From: Peribacillus muralis
GTDB lineage: Bacteria > Bacillota > Bacilli > Bacillales > DSM-1321
Assembly (NCBI RefSeq): GCF_001645685.2
Contig: NZ_CP017080.1
Location: forward strand, 796,001-860,000
Direction of reading: 5' to 3'
DNA: 64,000 nucleotides
The notes beneath the pieces were generated by a model. That model was given only the letters and a program-made list of their open reading frames with translations, searched no databases and was not told where the DNA came from. Positions 36,242 to 43,907 of the stretch are shown one piece after another. Each line of letters opens with the position of its first letter. The first letter of the stretch is position 1. A program made the position numbers and the translations under genes.

Positions 36242-37300
36242 ATGAATCAATTGCTGACAAAAATTTTTGAGCCTGTAACGATTGGTGCTTGGAATTTAAG
36301 AACAAGAACAGCGATGGCCCCCATGACACGGTCGTTTGCCGACAATGAAACGGGTGTTGTGAACGACTCGATCGTCGAATATTACAGAAAGCGGGCCCAA
36401 GACGGTATCGGGCTCATCATTACAGAAGGTATAGTGATATCACCAAGAGCGAAGGGGAATCCTGGAGTTCCCGGTCTATATAGGCAAGAGCAAATCAATG
36501 GATGGAAAAAGGTGACGGAAGCCGTACACGCTGAAGGCGGAACGATCATTGCGCAAATCTGGCATGTCGGACGTGCAAGCCACCACGAAATTGCTGGGGG
36601 GCTTCCTCCGCAGGCACCATCGCCCATCGCTGCGGAAGGAAAGGTTTCACGATTCGGAAAGCCGTTCGATGTGCCTGAGGAAATGGCAGAAAAAGATATA
36701 GCACAAGTAGTGGATCAATATAAACAGGCGGCAAGAAATGCAATCGAAGCAGGCTTTGACGGCGTGGAGATTCATGGCGCACACGGATACTTGATTGACC
36801 AGTTTAATTCAGAAACGTCGAATAAAAGAACGGACCGGTATGGCGGTGATTTAAAGCAGCGCCTGACTTTCATGAAGGAAGTACTTAATGCGGTCATCGA
36901 TGCAGTTGGAGCGGACCGGACCCTTATCCGTTTTTCCGCTTTTAAAATAGATCAGCCAACTTATATGTGGGAAGATCCAGAAAAAGCGATCGTAACATTC
37001 ATTGAAGCATTTAAAGAAACGGGCGTCAAAATGATTCATCCGTCCACGATGGAATTCAGCAAACCGATTGCCGAAGGACAGACTTTGCATGAATTGGTTC
37101 GTAGACACTGGGATGGTGTGATAGTGGGTGTCGGCGGATTCGACCCTGAAACAGCAGAAGCAGCTTTGGAACAAGGCATCATTGATGTTGCGGCAATTGG
37201 ACGTCCGCTCATCGCCAACCCTGATTACCTGACAAAAATCAAGCAAGCTGAAAAACTTGTTGAGTACGAAGCAAAGCAGCATTTAGGTCAATTGATTTAG
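36242..37300 (+). CDS. Old Yellow Enzyme-type NADH:flavin oxidoreductase
   Basis: This 352-residue FMN TIM barrel opens with LTKIFEPVTIGAWNLRTRTA and has the substrate-binding block IIAQIWHVGRASH and the conserved GFDGVEIHGAHGYLIDQFNS (about residues 179-198). It reduces activated C=C bonds such as alpha,beta-unsaturated carbonyls using NAD(P)H. It is like the alkene reductases of the NemA/XenB side of the family rather than YqjM, judged by length and the N-terminal block. AGGAGG precedes the start. A palindrome (TTAAGCGCTTAA, about 36218-36229) lies just upstream and may be regulatory. A terminator follows at 37342. Confidence 0.87.
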   Translation: MNQLLTKIFEPVTIGAWNLRTRTAMAPMTRSFADNETGVVNDSIVEYYRKRAQDGIGLIITEGIVISPRAKGNPGVPGLYRQEQINGWKKVTEAVHAEGGTIIAQIWHVGRASHHEIAGGLPPQAPSPIAAEGKVSRFGKPFDVPEEMAEKDIAQVVDQYKQAARNAIEAGFDGVEIHGAHGYLIDQFNSETSNKRTDRYGGDLKQRLTFMKEVLNAVIDAVGADRTLIRFSAFKIDQPTYMWEDPEKAIVTFIEAFKETGVKMIHPSTMEFSKPIAEGQTLHELVRRHWDGVIVGVGGFDPETAEAALEQGIIDVAAIGRPLIANPDYLTKIKQAEKLVEYEAKQHLGQLI

Positions 37301-37341
37301 TAGATGCGGAACATGGGCTCCACAAGTGCCAATCAGCAGTT

Positions 37342-37372
37342 GCGATTCTCGGCTCAAGAGAATCGCCTTTTT
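37342..37372 (+). terminator. Terminator after the Old Yellow Enzyme gene
   Basis: GCGATTCTC (37342-37350) and GAGAATCGC (37358-37366) form a perfect 9-bp stem followed by C and five T residues. Confidence 0.85.
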
Positions 37373-37443
37373 AAAGTGGCTGATGGGTAAGTGAGGTTAC
37401 CTGCTTACCCGGATAATGATTGCTACATGCAAGGGGATAGGAT

Positions 37444-37965
37444 ATGAACCGGATCATGGTAATAGGTGTGTCCTCCGGTGTCGGAAAATCCACATTTGCC
37501 AGATTGCTTGGGGAGAGATTGGATATTGATGTCCATCACTTGGATACATTCTACTGGAGACCGGACTGGGTGGAGGCTCCTTTAGAGGATTTTTTAGCAG
37601 ACCAGGAGGAAGTATTGGCCCTTGATCAGTGGATATTGGAAGGCAATTATAGTAATTCCATCGATTTACGTTTGAAGCAAGCCACCACGATTTTTTATTT
37701 AGAACTTCCCCTTCACGTATGCTTGTATCGTGTTGTAAAGCGTCGCCTTGTCTATAGGGGGAAAACAAGACCGGATATCGGTGAAGGGTGCGAAGAAAAA
37801 TTGGACTGGCCATTTCTTAAATTCATCATTACAACGTACTATTCTCGTAAGGAAAACATGAAAAAAAGACTTGCAGAAATTCGAAGGAATGAGCCTGAAA
37901 AAGTCATCATCATTTTGGACAGCAGGAAAAAAATTTCAGCATATTTTCCAAATAGAAAGGGATGA
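37444..37965 (+). CDS. Topology-modulation-type P-loop kinase-like protein
   Basis: This 173-residue protein has a Walker A motif in GVSSGVGKSTFARLL (about residues 7-21), then LDIDVHHLDTFYWRPDW and VVKRRLVYRGKTRPDIGEGC. These match the DNA topology modulation protein FlaR-like family, which are adenylate-kinase-like P-loop proteins. The historical name is from an old phenotype; the true substrate is unknown. The start has only a weak ribosome site (AAGGGGATAGG). It is followed closely by the NIPSNAP gene, but with a possible break between. Confidence 0.8.
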   Translation: MNRIMVIGVSSGVGKSTFARLLGERLDIDVHHLDTFYWRPDWVEAPLEDFLADQEEVLALDQWILEGNYSNSIDLRLKQATTIFYLELPLHVCLYRVVKRRLVYRGKTRPDIGEGCEEKLDWPFLKFIITTYYSRKENMKKRLAEIRRNEPEKVIIILDSRKKISAYFPNRKG

Positions 37966-38008
37966 GCGGACATGATGGGGAAGTAGATATCCAAAGGAGG
38001 AATGGATA

Positions 38009-38314
38009 TTGGTTACATGCTATCTGAAATATGTTATTGACCCATATAAAGTAACTGAGTTCGAGGAATACGGTAAGATGTGGATTCGCTTGGTGAACAA
38101 ATTAGGCGGTTCACATCAAGGGTATTTCCTTCCGCATGAGGGAGCCAATAATATTGCTTATGCATTATTCACCTTCCCGAGTCTAGCGGCATACGAAGAG
38201 TACCGGGTAAAAATGGGCTTGGATGAAGAATGTCAAGCGGCATATAAATATGCAGAGGAAACTAAGTGCATCATTAGCTATGAGAGAAGCTTCATGCGCC
38301 CTGTATTCGAATGA
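38009..38314 (+). CDS. NIPSNAP family protein
   Basis: AAGGAGG at 37994-38000 is eight bases before a TTG at 38009, giving 101 residues with the start MVTCYLKYVIDPYKVTEFEE. The protein is a single dimeric alpha/beta barrel domain of the NIPSNAP/ABM type, with GGSHQGYFLPHEGANNIAYA in the middle. Function in bacteria is mostly unknown. Its position 43 bases after the kinase-like gene suggests co-transcription. A weak hairpin (about 38347-38369) lies downstream. Confidence 0.82.
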   Translation: MVTCYLKYVIDPYKVTEFEEYGKMWIRLVNKLGGSHQGYFLPHEGANNIAYALFTFPSLAAYEEYRVKMGLDEECQAAYKYAEETKCIISYERSFMRPVFE

Positions 38315-38416
38315 ACCTAAACCTCTTTACTATTTTCGCCACATAGCTCTTCCGCTCAAAGCGGGGGAGTTATAATGATAAGGGGAAATATCGCACAGCA
38401 CTCTTGCCAGTAATAA

Positions 38417-39091
38417 ATGGGTACCATGACGCCATTGCAAAGGTGGATTAATACATTGAAATGGTTAAAACAATATGAAGAAAATGATCAATTTGAAGAC
38501 ATTCTTGGCGGTTCAGTGAATTTTAGGATAAAGAAATTCATTCCTGAATCAAATGTTACAAAGAAATATTCAATCCTAACCGAATTCTTTTTATTACTGG
38601 GCGGACAGCATGATGGTGGGGTTACATCGTTATATGTACATAATAAAGTGGATAAACCATTAATTGAAGAAATAATGATGCATTTTGATGATACGAAGGT
38701 AGTGTTTGAAAATGAATCACCAACAGAAATAATGTTAAGGAAGCCTAATCAAGAATCACTTTCTTTAATTAGGTCAACAAATATAAATCCAATAACAAAA
38801 GATCTATTTGGAACAAGTAACAAGGAATATGTCTGGAGACCTGTAAAATGGTATAAAGTATTACCTGAATTTATGGAAAAATACGAAGATACGGAGTTCG
38901 ATAAGGTGCTGGATTGCTTAAAAAATACATCGCCTTCACCAACAACGGCACTCAGCTTATCGAGTTGGACTTTAAAAGAATCCTTAAAAGAAAATTTTGC
39001 GATTAGATATCTTGCCCATAAATGCAAAAACCTATGTTTATATATCGATGATGAAAATAATATTTCTACAATAAAATTAGAGTTTCATTAA
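38417..39091 (+). CDS. Hypothetical protein, 224 residues
   Basis: This is an open frame with no family I recognise. The protein is hydrophilic with mixed alpha/beta character, no signal peptide and no membrane helix; MTPLQRWINTLKWLKQYEEN is the start. The start site is uncertain because neither the ATG at 38417 nor the one three codons later has a good ribosome site. The codons are richer in A and T than the neighbouring genes, which may point to transfer. Nothing in the context suggests a role. Confidence 0.6.
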   Translation: MGTMTPLQRWINTLKWLKQYEENDQFEDILGGSVNFRIKKFIPESNVTKKYSILTEFFLLLGGQHDGGVTSLYVHNKVDKPLIEEIMMHFDDTKVVFENESPTEIMLRKPNQESLSLIRSTNINPITKDLFGTSNKEYVWRPVKWYKVLPEFMEKYEDTEFDKVLDCLKNTSPSPTTALSLSSWTLKESLKENFAIRYLAHKCKNLCLYIDDENNISTIKLEFH

Positions 39092-39128
39092 AAAGTAAGG
39101 TTGTCTTTCCAGACTTCATTACAATAAT

Positions 39129-39240
39129 GAGGCGTGGAGGATTCCTCCTGCAATTTTCACTTTTCGCGGCGAGAATGCCCGTGGTTTCTCAACCTGTCCC
39201 ACTGCTCCCGCAAGAGTCTCGCAATCTGCTCCATTCAACC
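39129..39240 (-). repeat. Degenerate Bacillus-type intergenic repeat
   Basis: Read on the minus strand, the stretch contains GACTCTTGCGGGAGCAGTGG and GACAGGTTGAGAAACCACGG, and then a second arm that ends in AGGAGGAATCCTCCACGC. This closely resembles the abundant intergenic repeat of Peribacillus and related Bacillus (core ACTCCTGCGGGAGCAGCGGG), but with several substitutions. It has no coding capacity. Identity to a named repeat family is from memory and has not been checked. Confidence 0.5.
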
Positions 39241-39402
39241 TTATATTTTTTGTTGTTAAGGCTTTTTACATCAGCTGCCGCCTGCAGGAATTTATATATA
39301 TCCTGGATCTGTATATTTTTTTCTGGGAGAGTTGTTTTGACTGCTCTTTTTTCTATTGAAACTAGCGGAACAGTATACACAGGCCGTTGCTTTACGCGAA
39401 TT

Positions 39403-39441
39403 TATATCGTAAAATAAGATACATTCGTTGATTACGATATA
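39403..39441. promoter_or_regulatory. Inverted repeat upstream of the MarR gene
   Basis: TATATCGTAA (39403-39412) and TTACGATATA (39432-39441) are perfect inverted 10-base arms 19 bases apart, ending 12 bases before the MarR start. MarR proteins usually repress their own gene from such sites. Confidence 0.7.
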
Positions 39442-39453
39442 TAGGGGGTCAGT

Positions 39454-39879
39454 ATGAAAAAGGAAATCGTAAAGATCAATCAATTATGGACGGATATTTA
39501 CTATCAGTTACGGTATACACACCAAGAAAAAATTACTCACCAAAGCATCAGGATCTTGCAGGTAATCGAAAAAGAAAATGAAGTGGGAATCAAGGAAATC
39601 GCAACAGCGATTCAAGTGTCCCACAATACAGCTTCTGAACATATTAAGCGCTTATTGGAAAAAAAATATGTATTCAAATCGCGCAGCGGCAAGGATGAGC
39701 GGAAGGTGATTTTAAGGCTCACAGAATTGGGCGGGCAGGTTTTACACCGTCATTCAAGCCTCGATGAAGAAAAGCTTGACCATCTTCTTTATGAAAACAT
39801 GAGCAGTGAGGAGAGGCAACTCATCTTGAATGCCTTTGCATTAATGGGGGAGAGGGTGAATGATGTTTACACTCGTTAA
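39454..39879 (+). CDS. MarR-family regulator
   Basis: This 141-residue winged-helix protein carries the recognition region KEIATAIQVSHNTASEHIKR (about residues 48-67) and a wing RSGKDERKVILRLTELG. MarR proteins act as dimers and respond to small aromatics or oxidants. The gene overlaps the following DUF3147 gene, so the two probably form one transcript. The inverted repeat at 39403-39441 is the likely operator. AGGGGGTCAGT precedes the ATG. Confidence 0.87.
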   Translation: MKKEIVKINQLWTDIYYQLRYTHQEKITHQSIRILQVIEKENEVGIKEIATAIQVSHNTASEHIKRLLEKKYVFKSRSGKDERKVILRLTELGGQVLHRHSSLDEEKLDHLLYENMSSEERQLILNAFALMGERVNDVYTR

Positions 39880-40204
39880 AATTATCGCATCGGCGATCAT
39901 CATTGGGGTCATTACCGAAATATCAAGAAGATATCCCCATTATGGAGGAATGCTTGCCGCTTTACCCATAATCAGTGTAATAAGTATCTTATGGCTTTAT
40001 ATACAAGGGGAGCAGCTGGAAACTCTAAGTAAATTTGCTTTAAGTGTGGTGTGGGGCATACCTGCCACAGTTGTGATGCTGGTGATCATTTGGTTGGCGC
40101 TTCAGCACTCTCTTCACTTGTTCTTTTCATTGGGGTTAGGACTGGCAGGGTGGCTGTTGTTTTTATTTGCCCAAAATTTGTTGATTAAACATGTAATCGG
40201 CTAA
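39860..40204 (+). CDS. DUF3147 small membrane protein
   Basis: This 114-residue protein has about four hydrophobic helices (IIASAIIIGVITEISRRYPH, MLAALPIISVISILWLYI, FALSVVWGIPATVVMLVIIW and LFFSLGLGLAGWLLFLFA) and belongs to DUF3147. Its start overlaps the MarR stop by 20 bases, with GGGGGAGAGGG upstream. It is probably the target of that regulator. Transport of small molecules has been guessed for this family, but nothing is established. An AT-rich hairpin at 40271-40293 follows. Confidence 0.8.
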   Translation: MMFTLVKIIASAIIIGVITEISRRYPHYGGMLAALPIISVISILWLYIQGEQLETLSKFALSVVWGIPATVVMLVIIWLALQHSLHLFFSLGLGLAGWLLFLFAQNLLIKHVIG

Positions 40205-40270
40205 GAGAATATCTATCCCTGTTTCATGGATTGTGAAAGTCGATTCCGCAAATTTGAAAAAAAGCTTCTG

Positions 40271-40293
40271 AAATTTGATTTCATCAAATTTTT
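40271..40293 (+). terminator. AT-rich hairpin after the DUF3147 gene
   Basis: AAATTTGAT and ATCAAATTT pair over a three-base loop, followed by TT. It is thermodynamically weak, but its position before the next operator makes a terminator role plausible. Confidence 0.5.
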
Positions 40294-40312
40294 CCACTAC
40301 TATTTGTAGTGG
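40294..40312. promoter_or_regulatory. BlaI-type operator upstream of the blaI-like gene
   Basis: CCACTAC and GTAGTGG are inverted arms around TATTT. The same pattern (ACACTAC-N5-GTAGTGT) recurs at 41619-41637. It matches the TACTACA-type core of BlaI/MecI operators. Confidence 0.85.
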
Positions 40313-40324
40313 AGGAGGTGGAAG

Positions 40325-40741
40325 ATGGATATTAAAAATTTTAAATACGATGAAGTTGGCCTGAATCGTTTTTTCGGGCCATTGGAAGCGAGTATCATGG
40401 AATGTTTGTGGGAGAAGGGTGAGCTTAGTATCAAAGCGGTTCAGCAGTACTTGGAAAAAGACAAGCCACTCAATTTTAATACGGTGATGACAGTCATGAC
40501 CCGGCTGGTTGAAAAAGGTATCTTAAAAAAGAGGTCTGAAGGAAGGCTATCATTATTTATACCTGTGCAATCGAAGGAAGAGTTTTTAGAAGAACAGTCA
40601 AAGAAGCTGACTGAAAATTTACTTGATGAATTTGGGGGAGCGGTCATTAGCCATATGCTTGATGCCATGGAAGACGCTGATCCAAGTCTAATTGAAAAAT
40701 TGGAACGGAAGATTCAATCTTTAAAAAAGGGTAAATTATGA
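40325..40741 (+). CDS. BlaI/MecI/CopY-family repressor
   Basis: This 138-residue protein starts 12 bases after the palindrome. The N-terminal winged helix includes LEASIMECLWEKGELSIKAV and the recognition helix NFNTVMTVMTRLVEKGIL, typical of BlaI. A C-terminal dimer domain follows. It probably represses its own gene, the overlapping M56 gene, and the DoxX gene, since each operator copy has the TACTAC/GTAGTA-like core. AGGAGGTGG precedes the ATG. The M56 partner suggests induction by proteolysis. Confidence 0.88.
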   Translation: MDIKNFKYDEVGLNRFFGPLEASIMECLWEKGELSIKAVQQYLEKDKPLNFNTVMTVMTRLVEKGILKKRSEGRLSLFIPVQSKEEFLEEQSKKLTENLLDEFGGAVISHMLDAMEDADPSLIEKLERKIQSLKKGKL

Positions 40742-41589
40742 TGTGGAAGAAAAAGTCTTATTTCGTGGTAAGCCTGAGCCTATTAATCGCATGTGCAGTA
40801 TGGAGCCAAATGGGTGCGTTTTTGGTGCATATCCTTTTTGGGGTGAATATTAAAGCAAATTTCTTTAAATTTTGCTTTAGTTTATTCAAGGAAGGTACAG
40901 TATACTATTTTGCAGTCACCACTTTGCTGAGTATCTTAATTGCCTACAGTGTTCTGAACACGATATTTAAAATTGCTGAGCAGTTTTTCCTATCGAGGAA
41001 GCTGAAACATAAGTTATTCATCGCCAAAAACGATCGTGGGACAAAAGTGTTGAATGAGAATTTCAACCACGTCAACAACATCTTGGTGGTGAACGCTGAT
41101 GAACCACTTGCCTTTACGATTGGGTTCAGGAACCCTTTCATTGTTATCAGTACGGGATTGGTGGAATTATTGGACGTTGACGAGCTGGAAGCGGTGGTGG
41201 AACACGAATCCTTTCACCAGAAAAATTTTCACCCATTAGTAATCTTCACCATGCAGTTAATTTCTCAAGCATTATGGTTTATCCCACTCACAAAATGGTG
41301 TTATAAAAATTATAAAATAATGAGTGAATTATTAGCTGATGAATTTGCGATAAAGAAAACGGGGACTGAATTAGGCATTAGTGCTGCATTGTTGAAATTA
41401 ATTAAATATTGCTGCGCTGATAATACTGCTCCTGTACTTGCTCACTTTTCAAATGAAGCGGTCGATTACAGGCTTCGGCAACTGGTCGATCCGCATGAAA
41501 CCATTCCATTGAGAGCTGATTTCACCACGATTTTTGTATCTATATATGTTTTGCTTATACTGTTGGGAATGACGATAGTGATTGTCTGA
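40738..41589 (+). CDS. M56 (BlaR1-type) membrane metalloprotease without sensor domain
   Basis: The gene overlaps the repressor stop by four bases and codes about 283 residues. Two N-terminal hydrophobic helices are seen (about residues 8-36 and 57-76), then the zinc site HESFH (156-160) with Glu in SELLADE (Glu197) as the likely third ligand. A last helix lies near the C-terminus (ADFTTIFVSIYVLLILLGMT). This is a BlaR1-type protease but lacks the large extracellular penicillin-binding domain, so the signal is unknown. It probably cleaves or controls the repressor coded just before it. Confidence 0.85.
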   Translation: MMWKKKSYFVVSLSLLIACAVWSQMGAFLVHILFGVNIKANFFKFCFSLFKEGTVYYFAVTTLLSILIAYSVLNTIFKIAEQFFLSRKLKHKLFIAKNDRGTKVLNENFNHVNNILVVNADEPLAFTIGFRNPFIVISTGLVELLDVDELEAVVEHESFHQKNFHPLVIFTMQLISQALWFIPLTKWCYKNYKIMSELLADEFAIKKTGTELGISAALLKLIKYCCADNTAPVLAHFSNEAVDYRLRQLVDPHETIPLRADFTTIFVSIYVLLILLGMTIVIV

Positions 41590-41618
41590 TGACTTTCACT
41601 TGATTTTTTTGGAATTTA

Positions 41619-41637
41619 ACACTACACTTTGTAGTGT
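41619..41637. promoter_or_regulatory. Second BlaI-type operator, upstream of the DoxX gene
   Basis: ACACTAC and GTAGTGT flank ACTTT, as in the 40294-40312 site with only the outer base changed. It lies 26 bases before the DoxX start, which puts DoxX in the same regulon. Confidence 0.85.
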
Positions 41638-41662
41638 GAATGAAATAAAGGAGGAATGTCTC

Positions 41663-42091
41663 ATGAATAAACAAGAAATCGGTACGTTTTTATTAAGGGT
41701 GATGCTAGGTGTTACGTTTTTTATGCATGGTTTGTCCAAATTCCAAGGCGGATTGGATAACATCTCCGGGTGGTTTCAAAGTATAGGCATTCCAGGATTT
41801 ATGGCTTATGCAGTTGCAACAATCGAAGTGGCTGGTGGTATAGCTTTAATTGTGGGGCTTGGTACAAGAATTATCTCTGTTCTTTTTGCATGCATCCTGG
41901 CTGGTGCCATTATTTATGTGAAGCTTCCGGCAGGTTTCATGGGCAATGAGGAAGGGGCAGGATACGAAATGGACCTCATGCTGATGGTGCTTGCCCTGCA
42001 CCTAGTTTTAAATGGAAGCCGATTCCTGTCATTAGACTCTAAATTACTCACCTATAAAAAAGGACAAGAATCTAAATCCATTGCTAGTTAA
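41663..42091 (+). CDS. DoxX-family membrane protein
   Basis: AAAGGAGGAATGTC fits the ATG at 41663, giving 142 residues. Four hydrophobic helices and the family blocks GTFLLRVMLGVTFFMHGLSK and FMAYAVATIEVAGGIALIVG identify DoxX. Members take part in quinone or thiol redox processes and stress tolerance, though no single activity is settled. It has its own operator copy, so it is a probable effector of the BlaI-like regulator. A hairpin with a long loop follows. Confidence 0.87.
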   Translation: MNKQEIGTFLLRVMLGVTFFMHGLSKFQGGLDNISGWFQSIGIPGFMAYAVATIEVAGGIALIVGLGTRIISVLFACILAGAIIYVKLPAGFMGNEEGAGYEMDLMLMVLALHLVLNGSRFLSLDSKLLTYKKGQESKSIAS

Positions 42092-42178
42092 ACATAGCAA
42101 CACTATGACCTTTGTTTGAAGCCAGTCTTGCTGATCGAGCATTTAGGGAAGAGAGAGTGTATATGGAGAAGCGCGAGT

Positions 42179-42237
42179 TGTGTGCATACGATCTTAATCC
42201 AGAGAGGATGATGATCATATGCACACCTTTTTTTATG
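42179..42237 (+). terminator. Terminator after the DoxX gene
   Basis: GTGTGCATA (42180-42188) pairs with TATGCACAC (42218-42226) across a long loop with an internal GATC/GATC contact, followed by seven T residues. Confidence 0.6.
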
Positions 42238-42280
42238 GGGTAAAGAAAATCTGAAAATGGATGCCTGCATATCATTGGTA

Positions 42281-42505
42281 TCAATTCCATTGCATTTTTT
42301 TAAGATATTTCGGCGCTTTCTTGATTCCTTCCGTTCCGATGAAACTGCCAATGCTCGCGATCAATACGCTGGATGAAATGAACTTGACTGTGAAGTAAAT
42401 TCCGGTCCCAACAATAAGGTCCAGTAGGAAAAACCTTTTTATTGTTGAGCCTGTTATTACATAAAAAACGATTCGATTATCCTTCCCCATATCCAGCAAT
42501 GTCAC
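42281..42505 (-). CDS. Small membrane protein of unknown function
   Basis: This 74-residue frame reads leftward. It has two hydrophobic stretches (about residues 11-26 and 27-55, with VITGSTIKRFFLLDLIVGTG and VKFISSSVLIASIGSFIG) and a basic end KKAPKYLKKMQWN. The start is unsure: GTG at 42505 is too close to AGGAT, while a TTG a few codons on is better spaced. No family is recognised, and no neighbour suggests a role. It may be a spurious frame. Confidence 0.45.
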   Translation of the reverse strand: MTLLDMGKDNRIVFYVITGSTIKRFFLLDLIVGTGIYFTVKFISSSVLIASIGSFIGTEGIKKAPKYLKKMQWN

Positions 42506-42666
42506 ATCCTACTCTTTTTCTAAAAGGTATGACAAAGGAAGGTTGTCATATTCCCCTGCATTTCTGATGTTTTAGTGAATTACAATTTTATTTTTTTGCA
42601 GGTTTTATTGATGGTAAATCGAATGATAAAAAGGGATGGATTAAAAAAATAAATGAGGTGGTCAGC

Positions 42667-43185
42667 TTGCAGCTATTATTAATTCGACATGGTGAGTCAG
42701 AGGATGATTTTCTTGAAGACAATTATCAAGGAACGACCGATTTACCCTTAACCTCCAATGGAATGGAACAAGTGAAAAAAATGTGCCGACGCGTTTCAGC
42801 TGAGTTCCCTCCCGAATTCATATGGTCAAGTACCTTGCTACGTGCCAGTGGGACTGCTGAAATGTTATCCGATACCATCCAATGTCCAATGTCCATTCTG
42901 GATGATTTAAAAGAAAGACAAGAGGATGAGAGTGAAGTGGATTTCATGTTGCGAGCTGAACATGTTCTTTCCTATATTAAGGCGAATAGTGCAAACTATA
43001 AAAGAATTGCTATCATTTCCCATGGAGGGTTGATTACAAAATTGATGGAAAGCTTCCTGCAAATACCGCACGAAGTGAATGATGTGTGGTTCGTTTCGAA
43101 TAATACGGGTATCCACCTTCTTGAATATACGGAACATCGATATAAACTTATAAAATTCATAAACAGCACCAGTCATTTGGATTAA
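42667..43185 (+). CDS. Histidine phosphatase family protein
   Basis: GAGGTGG at 42655-42661 fits a TTG at 42667, giving 172 residues that begin MQLLLIRHGESEDDF. The RHG motif (residues 7-9) holds the catalytic phospho-His, and ISHGG near residue 118 holds the second His. Other blocks, DLPLTSNGMEQVKKM and FIWSSTLLRASGTAEML, are typical of this phosphatase/mutase superfamily. The substrate is unknown; small phosphosugars or phospholipids are possible. It is monocistronic, with a terminator at 43312. Confidence 0.87.
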   Translation: MQLLLIRHGESEDDFLEDNYQGTTDLPLTSNGMEQVKKMCRRVSAEFPPEFIWSSTLLRASGTAEMLSDTIQCPMSILDDLKERQEDESEVDFMLRAEHVLSYIKANSANYKRIAIISHGGLITKLMESFLQIPHEVNDVWFVSNNTGIHLLEYTEHRYKLIKFINSTSHLD

Positions 43186-43311
43186 AGGATATGCTCTTTG
43201 ATTTCATCCAATTTTTCTGAAGCTATAGCCAGTATGGAGGCTGATAACGTTGGTGATTGTTAATCAGGCTATCTCTGCAGTTCATAAGGTTATAAATTGT
43301 TAATAGCAAAG

Positions 43312-43335
43312 GGCCGCCAAGTGGCGGCTTTTTGA
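43312..43335 (+). terminator. Terminator after the phosphatase gene
   Basis: GCCGCC (43314-43319) and GGCGGC (43324-43329) form a 6-bp GC-rich stem followed by five T residues. Confidence 0.8.
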
Positions 43336-43434
43336 ATGTACAAATCAATCTCGGTTCCGTTCATAAAAATGTTATAATAAAAAATGAATAAAAAGAAGCG
43401 AGATGTGTTTGTCTCATTTTTATACAGAAGGGCA

Positions 43435-43448
43435 TGATAGCGCTTACA
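43435..43448 (+). promoter_or_regulatory. cre site in the long mqo upstream region
   Basis: TGATAGCGCTTACA matches the cre consensus at every fixed position. It is about 360 bases upstream of the probable mqo promoter, so it may act on an unrecognised transcript in the 43448-43710 stretch rather than on mqo. Confidence 0.7.
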
Positions 43449-43599
43449 ATTCAAACTTCAATTCCACAAGGAAGTTTTGCCGTAATATGGGATTAAATGT
43501 AAATATATTGGAAATAACTGAAATGTGCTTCGTAGGTTACATCATGAAAGTTTAAAATTGGTTCTTAATGGTAATATATAAATAGTGAATGAAATCTTC

Positions 43600-43708
43600 G
43601 TGAGGAGAATTCATTTGATTGATATCATTCACCAACTAGCGGTGCATTAGCTTTAAAGAGGGAAGCTATGTGTAAGGCCATTTTTTTCTTGCTTCAAAAA
43701 TGGCTTAC
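43600..43708 (+). other. Possible short transcript: mini-ORF and inverted repeat
   Basis: GAGGAGA just before a TTG could start the 11-residue frame MIDIIHQLAVH, which ends in TAG at about 43650. Downstream, GTAAGGCCATTTTT (43672-43685) pairs with AAAAATGGCTTAC (43696-43708). There is no clear T-tract after the stem. This could be a small RNA or leader; no promoter was identified. Otherwise the 43449-43770 stretch holds nothing recognisable. Confidence 0.35.
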
Positions 43709-43774
43709 ATTCATTACTTCATCCGAACTGAATTTGAACAATATATAATTGTAGATGTTTTATTCTATTAACAA

Positions 43775-43802
43775 TTGTATTACACTATTATAGGGGTATA
43801 AT
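43775..43802 (+). promoter_or_regulatory. Promoter of mqo
   Basis: TTGTAT (43775-43780) and TATAAT (43797-43802) are 16 bases apart. Transcription would start near 43808, exactly where the structured leader begins. Confidence 0.75.
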
Positions 43803-43807
43803 GGAGA

Positions 43808-43880
43808 CAGAAAAGGTGTGTGACTAAGTCACGCCTTGACTTGGTGCGACTCCTAAGCAGGAGCGCATGCATCCTTTCTG
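43808..43880 (+). ncRNA. Candidate structured mqo leader (three-way junction)
   Basis: Stem P1 pairs CAGAAAAGG (43808-43816) with CCTTTCTG (43873-43880) with one bulge. It encloses P2, GTGTGAC/GTCACGC (43818-43824 and 43828-43834, three-base loop), and P3, TGCGACTCCT/AGGAGCGCA (43845-43854 and 43859-43867, four-base loop, one bulged A). The fold begins at the predicted transcription start and ends 27 bases before the mqo ATG. It does not match a riboswitch consensus that I can recall. The base pairs were read by eye; function is inference. Confidence 0.5.
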
Positions 43881-43907
43881 CAAATATAGGGAGTGAGGAA
43901 GGTTAAA

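Noticed and set aside
39127..39417. 96-codon rightward frame
   Set aside because: It runs through the intergenic repeat and the MarR operator and has no ribosome site.
43808..43880. Purine, TPP or hammerhead identity for the mqo leader fold
   Set aside because: The conserved core sequences of those RNAs (such as CUGAUGA/GAAA or CUGAGA) are absent, so only an unnamed structured leader is claimed.
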